Shown here: positions 21,540 to 34,150 of the stretch, in pieces | How positions within the stretch are numbered: position 1 is the first letter of the stretch | Layout of the letters: each line of letters starts with the position of its first letter | Assembly (NCBI GenBank): GCA_022559845.1 | Contig: CM040124.1 | Coordinates: 70,703,491 to 70,767,490 of the forward strand | DNA length: 64,000 nucleotides | From: Amorphophallus konjac | Taxonomy: Eukaryota; Streptophyta; Magnoliopsida; Alismatales; Araceae | Direction: 5' to 3' | The notes under the pieces: model-generated | Seen by the model: the letters and a program-made list of their open reading frames with translations, nothing else | The model's database searches: none | Told to the model about the DNA's origin: nothing | Program-made: the position numbers and the translations under genes

Positions 21540-23230
21540 CCTCTGTGAACACGCCCCGAGCACGACCATCGAGGTCTCACGGCGTCCAACCACTCCAGTG
21601 GCAACGGTGCCCCCGGCACCCTACTGCCCAGCCACTCCAGTCGCAATGGTGCCCGTGACACCCGACTACCAGTCTCAGCTGCGCCCGACCGCCAGGGTCT
21701 CATGGCGGCCAGTTCCTTCAGTCACAACGGTGCCCCCGGCACCCGACTGCCAGTCTCAGACACGCCCGACCGCCAGGGTCTCACGGTGCTTAATCTCTTC
21801 AGTCACAAGGGTGCCCCGGCACCTGACTACTAGTCCAGACGTGCCTGACCACAAGGGTCTCACCGGGCCCAGCCCCCTCAGTCACATCGGCGGCTACGGC
21901 ACCCGACTATCCAGCTACTCCAGTCACATCGGGACCTGCCACACCCGACCACTCAACCACTCGAGTCACAATCGTGCCCCCGGCACCCGACTGTTGAGTC
22001 CAAACGGCGCCGGGTTACTCTAGCCCAAACGACGCTCAATAACTTCAGTCACAATAGTACCCTCGGTACTTGACTACCCAGCTACTCCAGTTACATATGG
22101 GCCCGTGACACCAGACCGCTCAACCAATCGAGTCACAAAGGTGCCCTCGACACCCGACTGCTGAGTCCAGACAGCGTCGGGTTACTCTAGCCCCAACGGC
22201 ACTCAACAACATTAGTCACAACGGTGCCCTCGGCACCCGACTGCTGAGTCCATACATCGCCGGGTTACTCTAGCCTCAACGGCACTCAACAACTTTAGTC
22301 ACAATGGTGCCCTTGGCACCCGACTGCCCAGCTACTCCAGTCACATCAGGGCCCGCGGCACCCGACCGCTCAACCACTTGAGTCACAACAGTGCCCCAGC
22401 ACTCGACTACCGAGTCCAGACGGCGCCGGGCTACTCTATCCCCAACGACGATCAACAACTCCAGTCACATCGGGGCCCGCGGCACCCTACCGCCCAACAA
22501 CTCCAGTCACATCGGTGCCCCCGGCACCCGACTACCCAGCTACTCCAGTCACAACGGTGCCCCCAGCACCTGACTGCCCAGCTACTCTAGTCACAACAGT
22601 GCCCATGGCACTAGACTACCTAGCAACTCCAGTCTCAATGGTGCCCCGTAGTACCCGACCGCCCAGCTTCTCCAGTCGCTACGATGCCTACGGTAACCAA
22701 ATGTCTCTCTAATCCAGCTACAACGGTGCCCACGGCACCCGATTGCCCTGTCCCGACGACGCCCGGCTACTTCAGCCCCAACGGCGCTCAAGCTCTCCAG
22801 TCTCAGCGGGGTTCATGGCACCTGATCGTTCTAGCGACGATATCCAGGTTACTTAACTCTCCCAGTTTCAATAGTGCCTGGTCTCCCCAATCATAGTGGT
22901 GCTTAGGGCACCCAACTACTCCAGTCATTACCATGCCAACGGCACCCAACTACTCCAGTCAAAGTGATGCCTATAGCCTCAACTACTCCAGTCACAACGG
23001 TACCCACGGCACCCGACAATTCCAAGCTCAACGGCTTTTGGTCGCTTCAGCCAGGGCGATACTCACGCCGTCTGACCACTCCAGTCTCAACAGTGCTCGA
23101 CCGCCCCTGTCTCAACAGTGCTTGACCGCTCCAGTCACAAGTGGTACCTGTGCCATTCCATCACTTGGGTCGTAGCGACGCCAAACTGCTCCATCATGGC
23201 GGTGCCCACGGCACCCCAACTTCCCCGATC
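21540..23230 (+). repeat. Minisatellite 2 with a GTGCC/GGCAC hairpin per unit
   Basis: Some 30-40 diverged units of about 40-55 bp built on CTCCAGTCACAACGGTGCCC followed by CCGGCACCCGACTGCCCAGC. Nearly every unit keeps the self-complementary core GGTGCC-n-GGCACC although loop and flanks vary. No gene is credible in it, despite short open frames on both strands. Confidence 0.85.
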
Positions 23231-25175
23231 TCGACACGGTCTCATATCAGGAATACATTGTGACGCCCCTCAGGCGGCATCCTACCGAGTCACAAGTCAT
23301 TTGACGGACACTATGTACACATGTGGAAATACCCGCACAATAACGCAATGACCCAGGGACCGTCAGAAATGAAGGAATTGTCCCGTGGCTTGCACACATT
23401 TGTAATTGGACTTTCACACCCCCACATAATGCCTTTTACGACATATAAGTTATGTAACCTAGTCAGGGAATTGATCCCCATCCTCGCCAGCTACCTGTCT
23501 CAACTCTGTCCAGCAGATTGCCATCTGTCTCCCAACTTGGTCCTAACTCCTCTAGCCGGATGGACCCTACATCTGAGCCAGGACTTGCCTGCTCCTTGCT
23601 GAGCCAATGTCAGCCACTCCGCGCCTAAGGCAGGACCGGCCTGCTCCCTACCGAGTCAGTATCCGTTGCTCTACTGTCCAAGCCAATACCTCGTTCTCAT
23701 AAACCCAGAGTTCATACCCTTTCTAGTGTCCACATTGGAACCAGGCTCTCTGCCCCCAGTTATCCCTGTTATATTGCTATTGCTCTGTCACTATTACATG
23801 GACTAAGCCCTCCCGACATCGCAGCTCCCAGGGTCCCTAACTCTCCTCTTCGACAGCAGAAACAAAGGTGTTCGGGCTCCACCTGATGTAAAATAAACAC
23901 TGATTGCTTGCGATTAGGGGGGAAGACATCCAGTACACGAGTCCCCATAATCGTCTACACTCATACCAGTGAAACCTCCTTCTCTCCGCGTGGTGCACAA
24001 CATTTCAAGCCTACGTGCCGAGCCCTGGTGGCAGATCCCCAGTCAAACACATGGTTTTGTAGGTGATCGTCGAGAAATCGACAGCGACGCCCGCATTCCA
24101 TCCAGCCATCCCTGTCCCAATTTTCCAGAATGATTAACCATACACCATTCCCTCCTGTGCGTTCCTATCATTCTTTTCACCATCTTGTAAATACCCCAGA
24201 ATCCCCGCATGCCAAGTCGACTTATCTCGTCCTTCCGTAAAAGGTGAGTGTGTTTCACCGCTGCGAGGAAAAATAGAAGAGACACCTCGTTGTTGACACC
24301 CATTTTTAGCCTGCAAGTCGAGTCTTTTCCCTTATTCATCTTTATGATGTCCCAAATTATCCATTGTTTTGGGGTCTTCTTTGATCGTATTTCGAGCCCA
24401 TTTCAATTCATTTCCCAGCCCATGGAGCCTTGGAGGCTATTTTCCTTGATTCCCTCGCGTTCTGGCATATTTTCATAGTCGCGATCAAGGCCAAACTGCA
24501 TTTCTAGCAATTTTCGGTCGACCAATGTTAATTTTGGTCGACCAATGTTAAGTTCGGTCGATCGATGTTCTGAATTTCGGTCGACCAATTCAAGCCCTAT
24601 TGGCCCCTGGTCGCGGTCTCCTAGGGGACCGTGATCATTAGATCGCGGTCCCCTAGACAACGGCATTGTCCCATTTTTTATTATTTTTGATAACCTTGGT
24701 CGCGGTCTCCTACTAGACCGCGATCATAAGATCGCGATCTTCAAGGAGACCACGTTCTCAGTTTTTTAGCCTTGCAGAAGACCCATGTGGTAGCGGTCTA
24801 GAGGAGATCGTAACCAGCAGGTCACGGTCTCCCCAAGATCGTGACTTGCTTCCTACTTCCCGCGGTGCGTCGGCTCCGTTTCCTTCACGCGTCGACTCCA
24901 TCAAGTAGCGATTTTCCCTTGACCGCGTTCTGAAGGTCGCGATCGCTCGACCGACCACATTTTGATTGCAGAATCCTGATCATTCTGGGCTCCGTTTTCT
25001 TTGGTCGAGGACTCTTTGGAGTCCTTGTTTGAGCCATTAATGCCTAGGATATCTTTCCAGCTCGCTTATTATCCATCCTAGAGATATTATCCCACTATTA
25101 TCTTGAGTTTAATCCATCTAAATTCCTTATTTTTGGGTGATTATCCTCAAATTAGACCTAGGGTTTTCTAGGTTG

Positions 25176-25184
25176 TATAAATAG
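25176..25184 (+). promoter_or_regulatory. TATA box of LTR B
   Basis: TATAAATAG about 885 bp from the LTR start, after the inverted-repeat-rich U3. Its position is plausible for the element promoter. Confidence 0.55.
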
Positions 25185-25411
25185 CATCCCTACTGCAAGT
25201 GCGCGAAGGAGGGTGTTTTTCTTGTTCGGGGTGAAGCCATGCCGCACCGCCGAGTCTTCTCTTCGACCCCGGGCCGTCCAGGGAAGTGGTAACTTCGTTC
25301 TCCTTCGCTTAAGGCTCTCTTTTCTCATTCCTTCTTTAATTTCTTCTCTCTCTCATTATTTGTTTTCACACAGTTTTCTGCACTATTTCTACACATCTGC
25401 TAAACATTTGC

Positions 25412-27740
25412 TGGTGAGGACACCCGAGCTAGAGATCGGCGCGATGCAGCAGAGTGACATTACAAGACACATAGCGCCGTTCGGGACTCACAGGCTTCGC
25501 TATGGCTTAGCGATGACATGGACAGCTAGTTTGGAGCTTGGAGACTTTTCTTCCTTTTATTCTGGACCATTATAGGTCAATTTGGGGCCAACTATACTTT
25601 ATTTGGGTCACATTTGTGCTTCGGAGGCTGAATTAGGGGTTATTGGGCCATATGTTGGTTCAAGCCCATGGGGAGTGGGCTGGCCGCCCCTGGGTGAGCC
25701 CACGGTGGGCCATCCTCCTCTTTCCCTCTCCCTAGCCCATTAGGGTTGGGATAAGGCTATGCCCCCACCTTCCCACCTCCCATGGGAGGAGGTCTGCGCC
25801 CCCCTCTCCTACTTTGTAGGAAGAGGATTTGATTCCCTCCCCCACCCTTGCCTATTATGCAGGAAGTCCAATTAAATTGCCCCCTTTTTAGGATTTCTTT
25901 TAGGAAAACAATTAGGTTTTCCCCTCCCCATATATAATATGATGTAATTTCTTTTGGAAAAAAAAGAATAAAGAAGAATTTTTTTTGAGAATCCAAAGAA
26001 GGCCGCGGCCTCCTCCTCTTCCTCCTCTTGTGGGTGCGACACCCACATCCCCCCTCTCTCTTCTCCTTGGGTGCAACTCCCAAGGTTCTTCCCTGGTTCT
26101 CCTGCTGCTCTAGCCACCCTAGATCATCTCCCTCGGCGTCCCACCAGGTCCTGGAAGCCTCTCTTGTGGCCATGCTGCTGCGTGGAAGCCCGGAGATCCC
26201 CCATCCTTCCAGGTGCGCCCAGATCACCAGTCTATTGGACAAAGATCAGGTTTGTGGATAAGTTCGCCCCCTTCCCATGTTCAGTTCGATCTGAAATTTT
26301 GTCCATCTCTTCCCCTACCTATTCCCTCATCCCAGTTCAATTTTCACGCAAAAAATCCTCTTGTAGCCCGTCGTCCCTTCATAGCCCATATACCCTGCGT
26401 AGACTGCACCTGTGCAGATCTGCTGGGACAGAGCTTGCATACAGACCCCATCTCGCCCCCTTACTCATCTCCAAATGCCACGAAATTTTAACCATGTTGT
26501 CCCCACTCCAAAACCCTCCTCTAATAAATTTTTCATGATTTTTAGAGGCCATTTGCCCCACGCCCCTTCAACCCTTCTCTTTGGTTCGCAGTCTGCATGT
26601 GCAGACCTACTGAACAGATCCACGTCCTAAACTATTTCCCATGCCCAAAACTTCTTCTACGTCCCTCCCTAAAAGCCCACGCCATTCATCCTACGTCCCC
26701 CTCTAACCTCCAGAGAAAACCCAGCCCCAAAAGCTAGCCGGAAGCCCCGGTACCACCCCCTTCTTTCACCCTCTGTCCCGTTGCCAGTAGACTGGACAGA
26801 ACGCACAGGGGTCCGTTCCAAAATTTGCCCCGGCTACCACGGTCACCTGCAGCGACTCTCTTTCCTGTGGAGACATTGGGACACTCCCACCATCACCCAC
26901 GCCAAGTTTCGTGCTCAGCGGATGACCATAAGGCTGCGCCCCAGGCCCCTCTTCTTGCTGTTCACCTGTGCCTGCGCAGACCGGACTGCAGTCAGCCCAC
27001 CATTCGTGCTCACGCCGAAGGTCCATGTCAGCACCCTCGGCTTCCAGCTTCATCCTGGAGGCTCGTCATCCACTACAGCGTGCTGCCAGGGACGTCAGCA
27101 CCTTCCTCGGCCTCCGTGATGTGTCATCCTTGCTGCTGGTCCCAGTCCGTACCGGTTCGCAGCACGTGGGAGTTACGGTTCTTCGTCCACTCGCAGCCGG
27201 TCACCCCACTTCTCACGACCTCGGATCGCTGTGTAGCCTTTTACCTCTCTGCGAGGAGTGGGCAGTGTTTGGATTGTACTACTTTAGCTTTTGTACCGGA
27301 GGTCGTGTGATTTGGCTGGGCATCTTCCCCACGCCCCAAACGTGGAGGTATGCATCCGCTTCCTTGCTTGGTTAGCTTGCTTATTTAGTATTTACTCTTG
27401 AGGCCACTGCTTTTGTTCGTATTAGGTTCCTAGCCAGTTCTTTATATATATACTTCACTGTTGCGGTGAGAGAGTGTGACCATCCCGTGACTCGTGCAAG
27501 TCACGAGTGTGGAGTTGCCTACCCTAGACCCAGCCAGTTTCTCAACTGTGACGATCGGCGCACTTCCCTCTCTTGGGGACGCCTGTGAGCTTGAGTTCTT
27601 GTTGACTGGCATATCTTCCTTCTTGGGAGAACTTGGTGTTGAGTCTACGCCCTTCGAACTGTTGTGTTGTTGCTGGTCGTCATAGTCCATATAGTCATAT
27701 CATTGCATAGAGCCTAAGTTCGCATAGCATCCCGCATCAT
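25412..27740 (+). repeat. Solo LTR Y, X/E3-related, inside LTR B
   Basis: Starts TGGTGAGGACACC (compare E3 TGATGGAGACATCACC) and ends CATCCCGCATCA. It is flanked by TTTGC at 25407-25411 and 27741-27745, with one extra T at the right junction. Internal landmarks shared with X are a TATA-like ATATATAATATG near 25930, TTTACCTCTCTGCGAGGAGTGG near 27240, and CCACG/CGTGG near 27329-27345. The open frames of 80-160 codons in 25750-27370 are low-complexity and overlap on both strands, so they are not called as genes. Confidence 0.6.
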
Positions 27741-28288
27741 TTTGCATGACACTTTCACCGCAGTTTTGATGCGTGTTAATTCATTATGTTCACTCATATT
27801 CATACACAACATACACACCTTCTATTTTGTCTCGTTTATAGGGGTTAAAAACGCTCCCCCGATGCGTTCTCCCTCAATTTATCATGCTATTTTATGCATA
27901 CGGGATGGATGCTACACCTGCAGTTCTAATGGGTTTTGGCCTTTGTTTTGCTTTGTTTCGTAGGATTGGCAAGAGTTGAACGTGAGGCCCTTGTCTTCTA
28001 GCCGGCTATAAGGTGAGGAGGTGTAATCCACATGGTTTCCCGCATCCTTTTCTTACACGCGATCACGTTGTAGCGGCCATCCTTGACTGCTTCTTTCATC
28101 CTCTTTTCCAATGTACGCAGTAGGTCTTTCATCTCTTATAACATCCTTTTCCTACTGTCAATCCCTGGTGGCGATCATGGTCCATTTATATATCTTCATC
28201 GCCCCTTCCCCTTTACATTACATTGCATGCTTATGCTTATTATTCATCTTGTTCGGGGCGGGATTTAATTATCAACACCTCTATTTTT

Positions 28289-28306
28289 TGGCGATCACGA
28301 TGGGAC
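28289..28306 (+). other. Element B primer binding site (putative)
   Basis: TGGCGATCACGATGGGAC resembles the TGGCGA-n-CTGGGGA primer sites of Tat-type elements and follows the LTR end ATCAACA by 11 bp. The match is approximate. Confidence 0.5.
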
Positions 28307-29570
28307 AACAAGTGCCCATCACGTTATTCTTGCTCTCCTACAACTTTGGTATCTGTATGTCACTGTTAAGATAGTGCTTCCTCGGATTTTCTGCGGTACG
28401 GTCCTGGGATCAGAACGCGGTCGCCAGGTGACCGCTACCTCATTAAGGGACCACGTTCTATTTCTAGCAGACCCAGGGGCAGACTCTCAGGTACGTTGTT
28501 CTTTGATGATTTAATTTGGTTTCTGGGGTCCGATTATGCCTTTTTATGGTCCTATCTTGCTGTCCTTTATATTATCTTGGTTTTCTCATATCATCTGCAT
28601 TCATTTTCTTGTGTTTTCATATTTTTATCTTACCTTGATTTGCTGGTTTAAGGCAAGAAATCTGCATGCACTCCGGTGGGCAGACTCTCATGTACGTCAT
28701 TCTTTGATGATTTTACCTAGCTTTTGGTGCTCGGTTCTGCCTGCTTATGGTCTTGCATTGTTGTCTTATATATTATATTCATTTTTTCATATCATTTGCA
28801 TTCATTTTATCATATTTTCATAATTTTATCTTGCCTTGATTTGCTAGTTTTAGGCTAGAAATCTGTATGCACTCCGGTGCGCATAGGGCCATTCATTGCA
28901 TATTGTAGTTGCATTCCTACCTTGGTGAGTGATCTTCTCGACTTCATATTCCTTGGAGTCGACTAGGTGATCTTATCTGGGACATCTGTAAGCCTCAGTG
29001 AGCCGTGGATTCCCACACGGACGCCGAGCCAGTTGTACCTTTCCACCCTTAGGTCTTGCATTTGCATCTGTGTGAGGGAGTTAACCCTAGGTCAACTCAG
29101 AGTTTGGACCCTTTCCCTTTAAGATACCTAACTCTTGAGGGAATTTGTGCTTAATTAACTAATTAAACGGTTCATTGAAACTCTTTAATAACTTAACGAG
29201 CATATCAACTTGTTTACCTTTGGTGAGACCCCCTTGCATATTATTGTTATATGTTCATGTTGGTTTTGCATTCTTAGCATAATTTACACATTTTGTGTGT
29301 TATTTTGTCATCATCTAGCTTGTCCCATCTGTTTGCATCGTCCTTTGTTTATGTTATCTTCATCACAGTTTTACATTGCATCCACATAAGTCAGTCTGCT
29401 TGTCGGGTCTTAGGGCCAGGTAGCAGTCATCCATGGACCGCCACCATCTAATAACGGTCTCCCCAGGACCGCTACTTTCCATGTGAGTCTGCCCTCTCCT
29501 TGCTCTTCACGCCCTTCCTTCCCTGTCTATATTCCCGTTGATCTACCTGTATTGAGTCTCTGCCTCTCTC
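28307..29570 (+). other. Element B leader with about 200-bp tandem duplication
   Basis: Non-coding stretch between PBS and gag. Two tandem copies of an approximately 200-bp unit cover about 28480-28680 and 28681-28882; each begins near GCAGACTCTCAKGTACG and ends near TGCACTCCGGTG. GCGGTC/GACCGC-type inverted repeats occur at 28413-28460 and 29418-29475. Otherwise AT-rich with no recognised gene. Confidence 0.65.
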
Positions 29571-29838
29571 ATGGAGCACCATCTTAATTCTATGTACCCT
29601 TCTGCTTCCCAATCTCCCTATTCCCGCGTGGAATCTTCTTTCCACGCGGGCCCCTCTTCTCGTGGTCCCTCTGACCCGTCTGAAGAACAAGCCAATCTTA
29701 TGGCCCACCTATCATGCCTTGTTCGACAAATGGACCCGGTCCAGGCCCAAAGACTCATTGCAAATCACCTTAATGGGCCTTCTTATTCTTCTCCTTCCCA
29801 TGTTGCTAGCCCAGTTGGTCCTGAAGTCCCACGATCAA
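29571..29838 (+). pseudogene. gag: Element B gag, N-terminal part
   Basis: Opens with MEHHLNSMYPSAS and reads a Ser/Pro-rich leader with the helix-like stretch EEQANLMAHLSCLVRQMD. It is cut off at 29838 by the solo copia LTR and continues from about 31957 in similar Ser/Pro/Tyr-rich sequence. Assigned to element B gag by position and composition; this N-terminal part has no diagnostic domain. Confidence 0.5.
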
Positions 29839-31925
29839 TGACTCCCATGAGGGGGGTGAATTGGGTGTTTACCAATTTTAATGAAAACTTTTGGCCTTTT
29901 TGAAATATGTGATAGAATGCTAGTTAAGAGATTCAAAACTATTTGTACACACAATGGATTTATCAAACTTTATATGATGAGATATAGATTATGCAAGATA
30001 TATGTAGATAAATCCAGAACAACAATTTACACTAACACTCATGTAGAATGGAGGTAGAGGAAATGAATCAAACCACACAATCCAAACCATAATGCATAGC
30101 GATTTTTAAGGTGGTTCAGATGCAACAACGATAATCCTACATCCACCCCTCACCAAACCCGGTGAGACTTCACTCGGGGATAAATCTCCAAACGGAGACG
30201 ATGCTCCAAATACATACGCAGGACGACGCCTGCCCACACACACGGGGACGCACCCCAACACACACACAGATGGAGACGAGGTCTTCAACTCGATCTAACA
30301 AGCAGATCAACAATACACACACACGCTACGACAGATGTAGCAGTCCATACATTAAAATGACCGGATCTAAATAGATCCACACACACACACGTAGATCTAG
30401 GAAGTTCTACGCACACACACACGAATAGAACATAATGACCACACACGACCACGGATCCACAATGCTCCACACACACACAAGTGTTTACAATTTATAAAGA
30501 ACACAAATATAAAACCCAAAACATGAAGACAATGAAGCACAGTTTAGAAGACTCCTGATTTGGCTTCCACTGTATGATGTAGAACTTGGAACGATGCTTC
30601 CTGCTTCACTTGAATGGCTTTGGATGGGTTGTGAAAACCGTGTTCTTTCACCCTTTGGTAGTCTTCCCTTGATCTCTTGCTTGCTTACTTGCTTCTTCTC
30701 TTCTTCTTCCTTGGACGGCCTCCCCTTGATCTTCTTTGAATGCTTGCTTACTTCTTCACTCCCTTGGAGGTTACTAGCTTCAGACTTGGCTTCAAACACG
30801 TTGGAGATGGATGAAGATCTTGCTACACGGAGTACTGTTCACGGAGCTACAATACTCTTCCTTCTTCACTTGGACAGCCTCCCCCTTTGATCTCTTAGAT
30901 GCTTAGGGTTTATGACTCTAAATGATATATTTTATAGCCCTTGAATGGTCCATAGACAAGCCCCAGACCAGATCCACAAATCATGGCTTAATTGGGGTCA
31001 TTGGGATTAAACAAATGGGTGAAGATTCCTCTCCACGAGCTTGAAATCGAAAGTCAACAAAAGGGGCCTCAGGGCTGTCGGTCGACCGGAAGCATTGGGT
31101 CAGTCGACCGAAATTTTACAGTCAAAACAATTTTTGGCTTTGGCAAAACCGTTTGACCGACCCTATGGTGGCGGTCGACCAAAACCTATAAAAATTCCAT
31201 CTTTTCGGTTCTGTTAATTCTGGTCGACCGGCGATGGTGTGTTGGTCGACCGAAATGACTCATACCTGCAAAAATGAAGTGTTAGCCCAAGGAAACACAT
31301 CTATAAGCCAAGAGCTTCATGTCCCTGCGACCTGACCGCACAGGTCGATCCGCGTGCGAGGGCGCACGATGGCGAGTTTTGCAAGCGCTTGAAACCTCAT
31401 GAACTAGATGCATATGAACACTTTGAAACACACATGTTCTGAGGTAAGGATCAAGTTCTGGGCTAAGAATCAAGAGATAAAACTCAATCATCCCAAGTAA
31501 ATTAATCATGAAATAACCTCATGGAACACTCAATAACAAGGAGTGTATAACAGGGTAAGAGCCTTACCAATAGTTCTTGACAGTACATGACATATACCAC
31601 CTGTTTTGGATTGTAGAGGAGCAGGGTGCTTATCCACACGTTTGGTTCACCAGGTGACTGCCATGAGTTTGATCCTGCAAGCAAGATAGTCATGGTTAAT
31701 ACCATACTTGTTCACATTAAAGAGGTTATGAAACCTCTTGCCTCTTGTAAAACCAATTCAATCAAGCAAGAATCAACACCATGTACCGTTGCCATTTGCC
31801 ATCTTAATCATATTTAAACATGAATGTACACAGTCATCAAGAACATGTGCAATCAACCATAAGTTTAGTTATCATCACTCAATCACATATTAAGTTTAGT
31901 TATCATCAAAACCATAACGCCAACA
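29839..31925 (-). repeat. Solo copia-type LTR inside element B gag
   Basis: Related to the LTR at 51376-53976 and in the same orientation: a GGGGGGTGAATTG start region, AAGGTGGTTC followed by CCTACATCCACCCCT, clusters of ACACACAC and CACGGGGACGC, GGTCGACC sites (about 31080-31240) and a distal AT-rich half. It is shorter (about 2.1 kb) and strongly diverged. Likely ends are TGACTCCC and CCAACA, with ATCAA (29834-29838) and ATCAT (31926-31930) as an imperfect target duplication. The short open frames inside are not genes. Confidence 0.7.
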
Positions 31926-31956
31926 ATCATCAAAACCATAACTCAACAGGTCTACA

Positions 31957-32700
31957 TTCCAATGTTCCTTCCAAGCCCATGTATCCTTCTGCTCTCGGAA
32001 TGGACTCTTATTCTTCTCAGTCCAGATCCTCTTATCTGGCCCGTTACCTTAATCCTGGTCCAAATTTGCAACCCCTTGCTCAAGCTGGCCCGCATTATTC
32101 TCAATCCCTCCCTACCCCGGACATGATTTTTTAAGTCCAACGCCAGCTTGATGAGCTCCAACGTCGAATTGATCCCAAACCCTCCTGGAGTATCCCATTC
32201 GCGTTTCAAAACCTCCGTCTTCCACCTCCTTCACAAAGCCCTGCTTATCGCCGTTATGGTGGAACCGGTGACCCCTTTGTACACTTAAAGAAATTCATTT
32301 ATGAGTGAGCCCAATTTGGGCATGACCAACGCTTGATGGCTTACTTGTTTGGTCTATCGTTAGAGGGCCCGGCTCGAGATTGCTTATTCTCCTTGCCGCA
32401 AGAGCAGGTTGTGAATTTTCATATTGTCCAAGAGAAGTTTATTCAACAATATCAAGACCAAGTTAGGCATAGGTTTTCTGTTGTGGATCTGGCCCACGAG
32501 AAGATGAAGCCTGATGAGGAATTCTCTACTTTTGTCGATAGCTAGCGACGCTTGGCCACACAAGTCCCGCGGCATCTTCCGGAGCAGGAACAGATCAAGA
32601 TGGTTATTTCTAATGCAACGCCCGAGTATCATTTTATCTTAGCCCTGAATGACATTACCTCTTAGCAACAATTGTATAGCCGAGTCCGCTTCATTCGCCA
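31957..32700 (+). pseudogene. gag: Element B gag core, Tat-type, with several stops
   Basis: Retrotrans_gag capsid region. It reads YRRYGGTGDPFVHLKKFIYE, then RLMAYLFGLSLEGPARD, then QVVNFHIVQEKFIQQY and LAHEKMKPDEEFSTFVD. This is the GT-DP-HL-F / SL-G-A / F-L-F-Q pattern of Tat/Athila-type gypsy gag, except that the usual Trp of the GPA-W motif is Cys. In-frame stops at 32306-32308 (TGA), 32543-32545 (TAG) and 32663-32665 (TAG, before QQLY) inactivate it. TAG before Q and TGA are the products expected from C-to-T change at CAG and CGA. Confidence 0.8.
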
Positions 32701-34150
32701 ACAATTCCATAATTCTTTTGACTCCAAGTCTTCTCCACATTCCACGTCCACGTACACCTTGCCATCCACCTATACCCCTCATGCACCCTCCATGAGTCAG
32801 CCTTCTGCGACATATCCCTCCGTAAGTCAGCCTTCCGCCACATATCCCTCCACGTATCAAACCTTCATGAGCCCACCTTCCACCATTCACGGTCGGCCTT
32901 CTGCCTCCTCATACCCGCATGTGTCTCCGTCTCTGCCTCCGGTGAAGGGAACACCACACCCCGAGCAGGTGGATGATGTTCACTACGTACCCCCTTGTCC
33001 CGCTCTTCATTCATATCCGCCTAGTCCCTCTGCTAGTCGTCACCATGCACCCTTGCCTACACAACCACCACGTCCATCTCCGTAAACTTCTTCATTGCCT
33101 TCCCACAATCCTCGGCATCCCTCTTGCCCAAAGCGGGCTCATTATCCTCCGTTGCCGGAGTCTTTCATCGATATTTTTAGGGCTTTGATGGCCACTCACG
33201 CATTACAGCTTCCTTCGGTTGTGCCTTGCCGACCCGTGTTCAGGAATTTGCTTCATTTTTGTGATTACCATCGTCAGTAGGGACATTTGGTTTAGGATTG
33301 CCTCGAATTCCGGGATTATGTTTACAGCTTGGAAGTAAAGAAGAGGATTGACTGGTCTGCTATTCACAAGGTCATTATATATCTCCATAGCAAGCAGCAA
33401 CAGCAGGTGCTGCCTAGGCAGCTGTCTCCATCTTTACAAGACCAGGGGCACCCCTGTGATTCACCGTCTAATGCTGCACCCGCTCCATCGCTCACTCCTT
33501 TATCTACCCCAACATCCTCTTCCTCACCTACTCCATCATCCACTCCCTTACCTAGTCCACCACCCACTCCATAGCCTATGCCATCATCATCTCCATCCCT
33601 ACCATCTCCTACTCCACCTCCACAACCTCTGCAAGCCCAAACCCTTGATCAGGCTGGTGCCTCCACCTCCTTCTCCATTCCCGTATCCACCGCCACTACT
33701 TCCACTGCCAACGCCGTCCGGCGTGTCGTGTCGATACATCAACGGTGGACACTACGGCCTTCCTCTTCACCTTCCTCTTCGTCCTCTCCATCTTCACAAC
33801 CCTTATTGCCCATAGCACCACCTTTGTCACCATCCCCATTGCCTAAGCCCTCATTGTCATCTCCTTCACCTTCACCTCCTCCTTGTCCGTCGCCTCCATC
33901 ATCTCCACCATCCTCATCATCTTCTCTACCATCACCTTTGCCTGAGGCCGAGCAAGCCACGACTTCACCTTCGCCTTTACCCTCACCTACATCCAAACCT
34001 ATCATTGCCGCCTTCACCTTCGCCCACACCCGAGCCTATCATTACCCTACCACCGCCACTAGATGTCACCATTCAAGCCTCCACGCCTTCTGAACCTTCT
34101 ACTCCCACTCCATCCACTTCCACCCCACGGAGCTGGTGTGCGCTACCTTT
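32701..34150 (+). pseudogene. Element B Pro/Ser-rich linker after gag core
   Basis: Low-complexity sequence coding mainly Ser, Pro, Thr and His in several overlapping frames. Direct repeats encode MSQPSATYPS (near 32790-32845), and CCTTCACC/CCATCATC runs fill 33480-34060. One extended frame is 33578-34093. No catalytic motif is visible. Such regions occur downstream of gag in large Tat-type elements; the function is unknown. Confidence 0.45.

Larger units (their letters stand above)
19506..24290 (+). repeat. Probable long LTR of Tat-type element C
   Basis: Begins TGTTGACACC after a polypurine tract. It contains GCGGTC/GACCGC and GCGGAC/GTCCGC inverted repeats (20450-20690), TATAAAA at 20703-20709, then two minisatellites (about 20920-21445 and 21540-23230). 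It runs to 24290, where element B begins with the same TGTTGACACC start, so B may have inserted inside this LTR. The true right end is not visible. No coding sequence is credible here, and the open frames across the minisatellites are repeat translations. Confidence 0.5.
24291..28277 (+). repeat. 5' LTR of Tat-type element B, interrupted by solo LTR Y
   Basis: Starts TGTTGACACC and ends ATCAACA, so the ends form the inverted pair TGTTGA/TCAACA. A PBS-like sequence follows 11 bp later. TATAAATAG lies at 25176-25184. GGTCGACC sites (24517-24590) and GCGGTCTCC/GGAGACCGC inverted repeats (24608-24850) fill the U3. Without the 2.3-kb solo LTR Y (25412-27740) and its TSD, the LTR is about 1.65 kb. 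The block 23240-24290 before it shows nothing recognisable. Confidence 0.65.

Noticed and set aside
25757..26538. Overlapping frames of 155-161 codons on both strands
   Set aside because: Inside solo LTR Y, with no domain and no conservation with X.
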